Assembly (NCBI GenBank): GCA_025738555.1
Contig: JAOVFP010000008.1
Coordinates: 310,001-374,000 of the forward strand
Length of the DNA: 64,000 nt
Direction: 5' to 3'
Source: Cyathus striatus
Lineage: Eukaryota > Basidiomycota > Agaricomycetes > Agaricales > Nidulariaceae
Part shown: in pieces, positions 35,565 to 44,438 of the stretch
How positions within the stretch are numbered: the stretch's first letter is position 1
How the letters are laid out: each line of letters opens with the position of its first letter
Made by a program: the position numbers and the translations under genes
Notes under the pieces: generated by a model
What the model was told of the DNA's origin: nothing
Databases searched by the model: none
The model's input: the letters and a program-made list of their open reading frames with translations, nothing else

Positions 35565-35857
35565 TGTTAGATATTCAGGGTTGCACAGCTTCTTTGACAG
35601 CTGTCACTTGTCACCTGTTATAGATACTTGATTGACAGATATCTGATTGACAGATTGACAGCTGTCAGTTACCTTAGTTGCAGGACCTTGGTTGGACTTT
35701 GGTAGACACACCCAGTATATAAACACTCTGTAACTTGATAGTTGATAATAAGTTTCCTCCCCATTTTGTGTCTGTGTCTGTGTTTGTGTCTGAGTCTTAC
35801 TCCACTATCACTCTCATTTCTCTCAACCACCCTCTCTATTCTTTGTTACTTCTGACA
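35565..35857 (+). mobile_element. Solo LTR, 293 bp, with 5-bp target duplication TATTC
   Basis: The unit starts TGTTAGATATTCAGGG and ends TTACTTCTGACA, so it has TGTYAG...CTGACA borders. TATTC directly flanks both ends (35,560-35,564 and 35,858-35,862). Inside are CAGCTGTCA words, a TATA box (AGTATATAAACACTC, about 35,715) and a C/T-rich downstream region. No internal retrotransposon sequence remains, as expected after recombination between two LTRs. Confidence 0.85.
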
Positions 35858-36849
35858 TATTCACCCCAATATGCTACCTATATCCCTAAATGATCATTTA
35901 TGATCACTATTACAATCACTAATAGTATAGAACACTATATAACCCAGAGGCGATCATAAAACTCCATGCTTATAAGAATGCATGATCATATAGCCAGGAG
36001 TTAATATGAAAATATTTGCTGACACTACTCTCCAATGATCATCCGAACATCAGCTTCATGGTAGAAGACATAAAGTATCCAGCTAATAGCTGGCTTGACC
36101 TTGAAAGAATCCTTTGGCTGGGAAGTGGCTCTAGACCTCCAAAATTTATGTGCTTTGTGAACAAACATCAAGAGACTGAACAGGGAGTTGAACATGAATG
36201 GATTAAATTACCCAATGAGCTGCACTGTAATGTGGTTTGGTTTCATTCTGGAATGAGCTCTGAATTCCATGAGTCCACCATTTCCAAGCTGAAAGCTGGT
36301 GAATTTGGGGAATAATTTGCACAGATGCAGCTGGAATGGTAATATTCAGTATTTTAATAAATCCACGTACATCTGACATAGTAAATGTTACAGGGACTTG
36401 ATATTCCTGATATTGAGCTTGTAATACAATGGAAGTATGTCTCATCACTTTGCATGCTGGCACAGTGACTAGGATGAGGGGCACATTGACCAGGAACAGA
36501 AGCTACTGGTATATATCTTATCGAGCCTCAGTACATGGATGATCATAAAAAAAAGATGACATACTGGCAAATAACTGGAAAAACAAATGTAATACAAGTG
36601 TTATTGTCTCACCAATAGATTTATCTACAGCAGAGTACGAAACTGCTGTTATGAATGCATTTATCAATGTTTGATTGTGTGGAACCTGTAGAAGAAAAGT
36701 TTTTAATGAGTATTTTCAAAACAGTAAGAGACTCATGTTTATTGTCTTAATAACATATGATAATGTTTTATAAAGAGTTGGTTGACAAAGAGGATAAGTG
36801 TTGTGAATATTGCTCACCTAAACAGCTGTGTGTGTGTTGTGATCACTGT

Positions 36850-37001
36850 CACCTCAGACAGGACTGAATCGGATCGCATTGCATATGGTACATGGTTGGA
36901 ATATGGTTCTTACCCCAATGCAGAAAATAGCCTTTTTTAGAAGGTGTTAACATCGGGGTGTACTATATGTACCATGATCCGATTCACTATTGTCTGGGGT
37001 G
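36850..37001. mobile_element. MITE, CACCTCAGACA family, copy 2, inside RecQ
   Basis: CACCTCAGACAGGACTGAAT at the left and the inverse GATCCGATTCACTATTGTCT ending GGGGTG at the right bracket a 70-bp core. It interrupts the RecQ frame just after the cysteine cluster CCDHC. It still has CpG in its arms (GGATCGCATTG, GATCCGATTC). Confidence 0.75.
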
Positions 37002-37851
37002 TGTATGCTGGAATTATTTCTTCTTTTGTTAGTTTCAACACAGTTATCAACAAAGACCACTTGGGCAAAATGAAAGCTTAAAGGAATTGATAACTATACA
37101 ATGGAACCCCACAATCTCAAGCTCAAGGACACTCTCAAACATTGGTGGAAAGAGCAGTTTGCTGCAGAAGGGTTTGGGGATGAAGACTTTTTCGGTCTGC
37201 AGCTCCTACTCTCAGATAGCATCCTTCAGTGAATCATCGAAATTGCACATCATCGCAAACCTATTGATTTAGATACACTCTCTCAGCAAACAAGTTGGCG
37301 ACACTCAGTGAAATATGGTGCAAGGGTTGTCGAGATTGTGGATGAGCATACTCCTCCACCACTATCAGAGGTCTGACATGATTCACAGTCATCCTCAACA
37401 GCTCAATGATGTTGCAAGGCATGTGGAAGTGACACCCATATTGGTATGTGATGAATACATAAGTTACTTTTATATCTCACTCTTCTTCAGCTTCAAATAA
37501 GATATGCCTGATGTTTGTTGCAAAGGAAGACTGACCACAATTAAAACAGCAGCACATCAATGAAAATGTATCACCAGTAGACCAACAAACCAGGAAATCT
37601 CAGCACAATAAAAATATACTACCCCCACCGGCAATAAGTCCAACACAACTACTGTCTTTGAAGTCTGTTCGTCATTGTAGAGCATGTGGATCCAGTGACC
37701 ATATTGGTTCATTACTTTTTCTAGATTTTACAAATAGCTCTTTATTAACTACTGCACCTAGCTTCAAATAAGTCATGTCCAAATTATAATTCTCACTGCT
37801 GCCCTAGTGATTCAGCCCCTTTATCCACAAAATAATACTTATATTAAATTA

Positions 37852-40745
37852 CTATAGGTGAGATTCTACTAGATCGTCAGCCTCCACCTCCTGGTGTGGC
37901 TCATCATCATTTGCAGTGTCCTGTGTTTCTGATTTGGAGGAGTCTGGTTGATGCAATATTATGTCCATAGCTACCACAATTTGATCTGGAATAGTTTTGT
38001 TGGCATCTCTTCCAGGCTTGAAGATGTGAACTTTGCTCTTTTGCATTTGTTCTCGAAGCTTTTTTATTGTATTTGTCATATCAGGGTGGGTGTGGCAGAT
38101 CATTCGGACGGAGTTCTACATATAGAAGCTCATCTCTATTTCACAATATTTGATTCTCAAATAACTTGTCTCGAGCTTCTGGTAAATTATCATGCACATC
38201 ACTAAGTGAGGGTATTGTTGCAACATACTTCTCAACAATTGTTTCCGACATCTTCACAATTAGATCCCATGATGGCTTTGATTTGGCAAAGTCTTCAAAA
38301 GACTGCCAGGAGGTATTTTGACTCTGCACCTCAAGGGTCCAACAATCTAGAATCGACACCCATATATCATGATGAATAACATCATGCATCATTCAGAACC
38401 CAGGTTTACTTCCAAATTTAATGGTATTATCTGGCCATAAAATTCCAATGTGATTGAAGAGACTGTTGACATCTGTTTTAACAGTCTTAGATTGGACCCA
38501 TGTGTGCCAAATGGAGTCAGCACAAGCCATTTTGTAGTGAAACAGCCCAGGAAGAAAAACTATGTACTGAAATCGACGTTTTGGTGTCTTCTATTCTTCA
38601 AGACTGCCGAACTGTGTCTAATCTCTCCTTTGTTAAAAGGTCACCATGGATAATTATTACAAATCCAGTCATGTTGACATCTTTGTGCACATGAAATTTT
38701 TTGTCATCTGGTTCACCAATTCTGCCCTGTCTAAGCAAATTTTCGACAATATCTACATTTTCATCAGGAGTTGATTCTTTGATATTCATTGACTGACAAG
38801 GTATTTGTACTGTTTCATGAAGTTTAATTTTGTCAATAGGATCTCGCTGACCAAGATGTGCAGCAAGATACTCAAATCCTTTTGCATGACAAACCAATAT
38901 ATCCCGTACATGCCATGCATAGTTCTCATGAAATGAACTAAGCTTTTTTGAGCTCTTTACACTTAGCCATGTGTTCTGTACGGATCTGCACAGAATCCGT
39001 ACGGAATTTTCAGAATCCATGCGGAATCTGCACAGATTTTTTTCATTTTGGCATGTGACACTCTGCATTAAGCATGACACTAGGTGTTGAGTGTGATACT
39101 AGGTATTGAGTGTGACACTATACATTAAATGTGACACTATAAGCGTGACACTAGGTGTTGAGTGTGACACTATATGTTAAATGTGACACTATGGGCGTGA
39201 CACTAAGTGTTGAGTGTGACACTATACATTAAACATGACACTATGCATTGAGTGTGACATTAAGTGTTGAGTGTGACACTATACATTAAACATGACACTA
39301 TGCATTAAGTGTGACACTAAGTGTTGAGTGTCACACTATGCATTAAATGTGACACTACATTAAACATAACACTATACATTAAGCATGACACTAAGTGTTG
39401 AGCATGACACTATACATTAAGCATATGATACTATATATTGAGTGTATCATGGATTTTGTATAGTGTGACACTTTTCACCTAGGGTTATGCTGGACATGTG
39501 TGACAAGGCAGCAATGCATAAATCCACACAGAATCCATGCAAAATATGTATGGAATCCATATAGAATAATCACCTCTAATAATAATAGCTACTATATAAA
39601 TTCTGTATGGTATCTATACAGGTCTGTACAGATCTGTACAGACCTCTTGGGGAGTGTAAATTACTGGCTTTTTTCCAGCTGGTCATTTATTAGTAGGATT
39701 TTGTAAGTGAAACTTTTTCAAATTGTTGAGGTCAATTTTAATAGGAACCTCTTTTGGTGAAGGGTTTAGTGGATCTTTGTCCCACAATTCATCAGAGCAC
39801 CTTAGATGTTCCCTATCAGAGACACCAACTAGTGGTGTAGCTGTAGCTGATGTTGCACTCACAAATGTTGATGAGTGTTGTTCAACTGTTGGCTCCGAGT
39901 TTTTAAATTGAATATCAAAATTATCATATGCAAATGCTGTTGTCAATGTTCTAACTGCCTCTTGCAATTGCTTTCCAGCCTTTTCAGATAGTGAGTTAAC
40001 AGTGTTATGAATTGATGTGATGCTAATAGAGAGACCAGTGTGTGCAAGTGTTTCAACAACATGCTCAGGAACTGCATTTGAATGGAAAAAAATTCCAAGA
40101 ATGGATTGTAAGTAATTGCAGTGCTCATTTGTACTTTGAAGAAAAATGCTAATTGTAACAATTGCTTTCTAGATGAAACATCAGTTTTTTTATACATGTA
40201 ACAATACATTGACACTTACAATGGATAGAAGAGCTGTATTTCGATGTTCAGCCCTCTTTGCCCGCTTTTTCTTGGCCCATCATCATTTTCAACACCTTCA
40301 TTTCTGTTATCACCATCATTCCTAGGACTTGTATTATTAGTAGCTCTTAGTTTGAGCCACTGTCTGTGTGGGTTTGCATTGAGAAGTGCACTTATTAGAT
40401 CCCAGGTATGAGGTGCTTTCCCTGTCATAATTGTCATTGCTTTCCTCATAAAGTTGTCTTCCAGGTATTCATTGGTTGCATTTACTGCATCATACTGTAG
40501 TCCATTTTTTTTCTGTGATAGGTCATCAATTTCAGTGCAAAGATCTGACTTTATGACAGAAAAAGCTCAGCTGAAAACTGCTGTTCTGTCTCCTTTCTCA
40601 TACAGAGTGGTGCAAATACATGCTGCATCACTAACCAAAGCCTGGTGGACTGGGGAAGCAGAAAATGTGTGGTCAAGTATAGCTTCAATAAAAGTAGATA
40701 TGGTGAAGTTATTATCTTCAAGACATTTCTGCATAGTCTGTAGTC
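37852..40745 (-). pseudogene. DUF6589-domain protein pseudogene
   Basis: Reading down the minus strand: FTISTFIEAILDHTFSASPV, NFMRKAMTIMTGKAPHTWDL, SIFLQSTNEHCNYLQSILGI, SEKAGKQLQEAVRTLTTAFA, YDNFDIQFKNSEPTVEQHSS, then (after an insertion) KLSSFHENYAWHVRDILVCH, AAHLGQRDPIDKIKLHETVQ, STPDENVDIVENLLRQGRIG and VIIIHGDLLTKERLDTVRQS. Further down come MHDVIHHDIWVSILDCWTLE, FAKSKPSWDLIVKMSETIVE and a C-terminal Glu/Asp-rich tail. The order and wording fit the DUF6589 family that is expanded in mushroom genomes. Its function is not established. Conserved acidic positions such as HGDLL make a nuclease or transposase role conceivable. Stops and a 717-bp insertion inactivate it. Confidence 0.8.
38950..39666. 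mobile_element. Hairpin element type E in DUF6589, 717 bp, TSD GCTTTTTT
   Basis: GCTTTTTT flanks both sides (38,942-38,949 and 39,667-39,674). Ends are GAGCTCTTTACACTTAGCC and, inverted, CAGTAATTTACACTCCCC. Subterminal units are ACGGATCTGCACAGAATCC-like on the left and a perfect palindrome around CTGTACAGATCTGTACAG (39,624-39,641) on the right. The inner part (39,050-39,470) is an array of GTGTGACACTATACATTAA variants of about 22-24 bp. Leaving out the insert and one GCTTTTTT makes the host read PAGKKLSSFHENYAW without a break, which fixes the boundaries. An 8-bp duplication and a CAG end suggest hAT-type transposition. Confidence 0.85.
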
Positions 40746-41117
40746 AGGTATAAAGATCCATTGTCAGTTAGTGGTCGTTTGGTGGTCATATGAACAGCCC
40801 TTTCATTTATACATAAGTATTCTACATACAATGTGTAAAACATGTGTAATGCGCATTGTGTGCAGCACAGGAACCATGCAGGAACAGCACTTTAGACCAG
40901 TGCATGCAGGTTGCTGCTGTGACTTAGCTGTGACATGTAGGTGTAAATAATTATTTCATGTGATCTACTTTGCAAGTTGTGCCAGTTGCTACAGCATGGT
41001 CAGGATTTAATGGTGTTAGCCAAACTTGAACATGTGAGCAACTGGTTTGGAGTCTGTCAATTTACATGTATCCCAGCTTATTACAAAACTATAACTGGAC
41101 ACTTCTCACAAAGCTGT

Positions 41118-41512
41118 CACCTCAGACAGGCCTAAATCAGGTTCATGTAAATATGGTACATCCCGATTTTTGTAACAATTAGAATATGCCATAAAATATG
41201 TAATGTGTCAGATGCATTAGAAAATTCTAAATTGGGTAATACATTTGCTTATTGTTCCAATTGTTTCATGCCAATTTTACCTGTGCAACGTGAACCAAGC
41301 CTCCGAAAATTTTCTGATTGGCCTAGGAATGGATGGGGTCACGGATCTTATTATAAATATGTTGCATGGATTGGTCAGTTTTCCTATTCTTGCACATATT
41401 CTAGATTTGCTCACACACTGGTCAGATAACATATTTTAATAACTATTCTAATTGTTAAGTAAATCAGGTTGTACCATATTTACAGTAATCCAATCCACCC
41501 TTGTCTGAGGTG
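41118..41512. mobile_element. MITE, CACCTCAGACA family, copy 3, containing a second MITE
   Basis: CACCTCAGACAGGCCTAAAT is paired with the inverse at the right (CAATCCACCCTTGTCTGAGG, then TG). It is about 280 bp longer than its relatives because of the TA element at 41,173-41,457. Without that insert it matches the 115-150 bp size of the family. Confidence 0.75.
41173..41457. mobile_element. TA-flanked MITE nested in the CACCTCAGACA MITE, 285 bp
   Basis: Perfect 14-bp terminal inverted repeats TAACAATTAGAATA / TATTCTAATTGTTA start and end with TA, as in Tc1/mariner-type insertions. The 66-aa open frames inside have no domain. Confidence 0.75.
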
Positions 41513-41848
41513 TGTACACCCTGAGATGAATCACAAAAGTGCTAAGCCTAAAAAAGAAAAAGGAACCCCTATGACAAACATATTTACTCTTATTCACTCA
41601 CCTCTGTTAGTGTGTGAAAGTTCTCTGAAAGGAAGACAGGAGGAAGAAGTGACAGGAGATGTGCTATAAAACAACAATCATAGGGTATACATTTTTAAAA
41701 AGATATATGTATGAATTATGATATGTAATAGTACCTATGTATGCAGAAAGAAATGAAAAATAGCGGAATTTTACAAATTACAATGCCCTGAGTTTACAAC
41801 ACAGCTGAATTACAGTTATGGTGAATTATTCCACTCTGAACTTCATAG

Positions 41849-43428
41849 ATGTGTGCATGCATGACTTGCTTATCACTTTTGTGTTCATGTATAATCCTGT
41901 GCTCATAATACTATTATTTCACATATTCCTGCTCTGCTGACTCCAATAAAGATTATTGATTGCTAATTTCAACTCAAGGTCACCTCCAAGACATCAGAAG
42001 AGGGCTATCCGACCTATGGCATTCACACAATCACTGCTTGGTATCAGCAGTTATTCTTTCAAGACACTGACATTCAAACTTTCGAGTCCATTTGACTCAC
42101 ATTGGACTAATCTGGTGCTTGGGCTGTGTTCTAATGACTCGCTTTTTTACAAATTCCAACATATACCATGTGTTACAAGCTGTGCAAAAACCCATTATTG
42201 GCTACATCTTTTACTGGCCTTTATCACAGTGCTCTCATATGACGTGCTTGCAATCTCAATGTGCTCTTAGATTTCTCTGAGCTTTGTGAATGGATGCCAT
42301 AAGTTTTCATATTTATATCTATAGTTGACAACATTTTTGGTTTGAAAGGCAGCAAAGCAAAAATGTGCACAGTCAACCACTGGCCCTCTGAGTTCAAACC
42401 AGCCCCACCATCCTGCCTCCAAAAAGGGTTGCCATAACTTCCAGTATTGAATGATGTCATTATTACACTTGAGAATTGCCTGCACAACTTTGATTTTCTG
42501 CGGATATGGAAGAATATTGAATATATGTGTGATTTTCAGGTGCATCTCATTGACAGAGGAACTGTAAGCATACAGAACATGCAGTGTGTCGATGTGACAA
42601 CAACCCCACAGATGTCCCAGAATAAAACATTTCAATCTCAGAGTGAAAATTAGCGCATCGGCCATCATGTGGCTATATTATTTGTATATGTTTTATGCCA
42701 GACCTTATGGGAGGTCTCACTGAATTAAAGTTCAAATTTCAAATGGCCTAAAGCAGAACATGAGATAAATATCATGAGACATAATATATTCCCCTTTAAC
42801 TCAGAATAAGCATTGTGTACTGCTGACCTCCCATAAGGTCTGGGAAGGAGACTGGATCGCCACGCCACCATGCCCCTTCACAATAGCTTACATAATCAAT
42901 CAATATTGTGTGGTAACCAAATGGGAGTGTGGGAAATAGTGAGAAGAAATTATCAATTATCTGCTGTAAAAGTGAAGGTGGCACAAATAAATATGTTATA
43001 CTACACTGTATTAACAAAAAACGATAGAAAACATGAGTACAGCAGTTTAACAGTGAGATGAAGGCTTAAACCAGGCTTATAGTGCTGGGACACTACTAGG
43101 GACTGACATGGATGGATCTGAGATCCATCTGCAATCCAATCTGCAGATTGCAGTCTAATTCAGATGGATAATGAATGGATGACATGGTTTTTGGATGGAA
43201 CTGCTCGGACCCCCACATTCATTATGTAAAAAAACCTATAGTAGATTACCTCTGTATAATTTTAACATAACTTGGTCATTTCTTCACTGATTTGCATGAT
43301 ATTTGGGTTGTTGCAATCAGCACAAGTAAAGGAATATATTCATAGCCTATTCATATTCAATTTAAATATACTGTACACATTTAAAATAGAAATACATTCA
43401 AAATGTGGTTACTTCTGCTTGATTCATT
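41849..43428. other. Gap with a 146-bp foldback unit
   Basis: The only clear structure is a perfect 19-bp inverted repeat CCAGACCTTATGGGAGGTC at 42,698-42,716 and inverted at 42,825-42,843, possibly a small MITE without visible target duplication. Near 43,110-43,200 the words CAGATGGAT and CTGCAGATTGCAG repeat. No gene is supported. Confidence 0.5.
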
Positions 43429-44438
43429 TCAAAGCTTATCAAAACTGTCACCTTCAATACCATCAAAATTAAATTCTTTATCACCTGAAGAATTTAATGC
43501 ATCCTTCACAACAGATTTATTGACTGCTTTATCCTTTGCTGAAAGCATTGCTGAAACTGTATGAATACCTGGAAAGAGTGGTCCTTTTGACCAAAACCCA
43601 AGTGCCATCTTTGCTCTGAATGTATTTGAGGTCATATTATGCTGCATAAAGTTGATTTGTCTGTGGCCAACTGAAAAAGCATGCTCTGCATCAACACTTG
43701 ATGCTATAGGTAGTTCAGATGATATAAGCTGGTAGTACTTGTTATTAACAATGTTGAAGGGTTGATTGCTAGCTGCACAGTGCAAGGCAATCAGGGTATG
43801 GAGGGCTACCTCAGAGAATGGAATTGTGTTATCATCAATATCCTGTGCAAGAGCATGTTTCTGAAGTTGTTCATTACACTGTTTCAACCTGGTAACTAAT
43901 TTTCAGTGCAATCACGATTTTTTTGGCAATCTCAGTGATGATCTTTATGATTGTCGGGGTCCACTTTGCAAGAAAAAACAAAATGAATCTTCTCTGGAAC
44001 ACCATTGGTGTAAACCCTCTCCATGGAGATATTATAGTGATTATATGTGTCTGCTGTGAGCCCAGCAAATGTGGCCTCCAATATGCAATTTATTTGTTAG
44101 TATTTTACAATCAATAAATATTTTTTAGCAAACACACCAATTATTTCACTATTTGGTTTCTCCCAAACATCCAAATCCAACATATTCATAACTAGCTTAT
44201 TGTTCTGGCACTGATGCTGCTTCACTGGAGACAAAACAACTGGATAAGCAAGTGTAGTTGTTGGTGCATCAGGGGTATGAGAGTGTGGAAATGGTGCTGG
44301 AGATACATCTCGACTATGTGTGGGTGTTTGAGGCTGACTAGGCAAAGGGGTGCCCTGGTTACTACCCACAGGAGTAGGAGCCTTGGATCCTCTAGCTGAA
44401 GTTCTGGTCTAGCTTTGGCCCCTAGGCTTGGGAGGCAT
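43429..44438 (-). pseudogene. hAT transposase remnant with the catalytic core deleted
   Basis: From ATG at 44,438 the minus strand reads MPPKPRGQS, a TAG stop, TRTSARGSKAPTPVGSNQG, then a basic/proline linker and later FAGLTADTYNHYNISMERVY with VFSCKVDPDNHKDHH, a BED-type zinc-finger region with stops. The C-terminal frame (43,429-43,887) joins LIALHCAASNQPFNIVNN directly to SVDAEHAFSVGHRQINFMQH, the hAT dimerisation region, followed by FRAKMALGFWSKGPLFPG. The RNase H-like catalytic domain that should lie between is absent, and the join is in frame. Non-autonomous hAT copies often arise by such internal deletions. Confidence 0.75.

Larger units (their letters stand above)
33258..35990. mobile_element. 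Hairpin element type B in RecQ: TGATCA-palindrome and TGTCAC arrays
   Basis: The outer left arm (33,258-33,395) contains GTGATCATATGTGATCATTA and TAGATGGCATAATGGATTAT units. It matches the inverse of 35,345-35,510 almost base for base. The inner left arm (33,396-34,000) is an array of ATGTCACA words, mirrored by TGTGACAT words at 34,960-35,345. The centre holds unique sequence and a nested MITE. The right outer arm extends beyond the left and carries a solo LTR. The exact ends and target duplication are unresolved, and about 140 codons of the RecQ host are missing at this point. The long frames within the arrays are artefacts of the repeat. Confidence 0.8.
32730..37770 (+). pseudogene. RecQ-like ATP-dependent DNA helicase pseudogene
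   Basis: Visible pieces in order: EEIFGVKPCKFQIDNALAQL; a small deletion with frameshift where the Walker A loop (GSGKT) should lie; FWIPLLFNDNGIIIIV; ILGEKNVAELAELGISAVNV; then loss of the DExH part across the hairpin insertion. Next come LLSNDHPNISFMVEDIKYPA, RPPKFMCFVNKHQETEQG, WFHSGMSSEFHESTISKLKA, WGIICTDAAGM, a 55-bp intron (36,339-36,393) and GLDIPDIELVIQWKYVSSL. The arginine-finger region reads Q*LG*GAH, with TGA for both arginines. A cysteine cluster (CCEYCSPKQLCVCC) and a C-terminal CRACGSSDHIG knuckle follow. Family members unwind DNA; this copy cannot. The relatives I know are expanded, repeat-like RecQ genes of mushrooms and telomere-linked helicases. Confidence 0.85.
32171..41848. 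mobile_element. Candidate 9.7-kb mobile unit: inverted ends around convergent RecQ and DUF6589 genes
   Basis: The ends are inverse: CTATGAAGTTCCGAGTG at 32,171 and its complement ending at 41,848. Similarity continues inward for 0.7-0.9 kb on both sides, including GGAATAATTCACCATAACTG and TTTCATTTCTTTCTGCATAC. Inside, a RecQ-like helicase gene (plus, to about 37,770) and a DUF6589 gene (minus, from about 40,745) converge with roughly 80 bp between them. No target duplication is visible because the left flank is a truncated repeat. The unit carries several later insertions. It may be a transposon, or an inverted duplication of one gene's 5' region that only resembles one. Confidence 0.55.
40945..41848 (-). 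repeat. Right inverted arm of the RecQ/DUF6589 unit
   Basis: Read on the minus strand, this arm repeats the left arm from the tip inward and ends with ACCATGCTGTAGCAACTGGC and AGTAGATCACATG, the counterpart of ATGTTCKVDH in the left arm. It is longer than the left arm because a MITE (41,118-41,512) sits in it. Confidence 0.7.
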
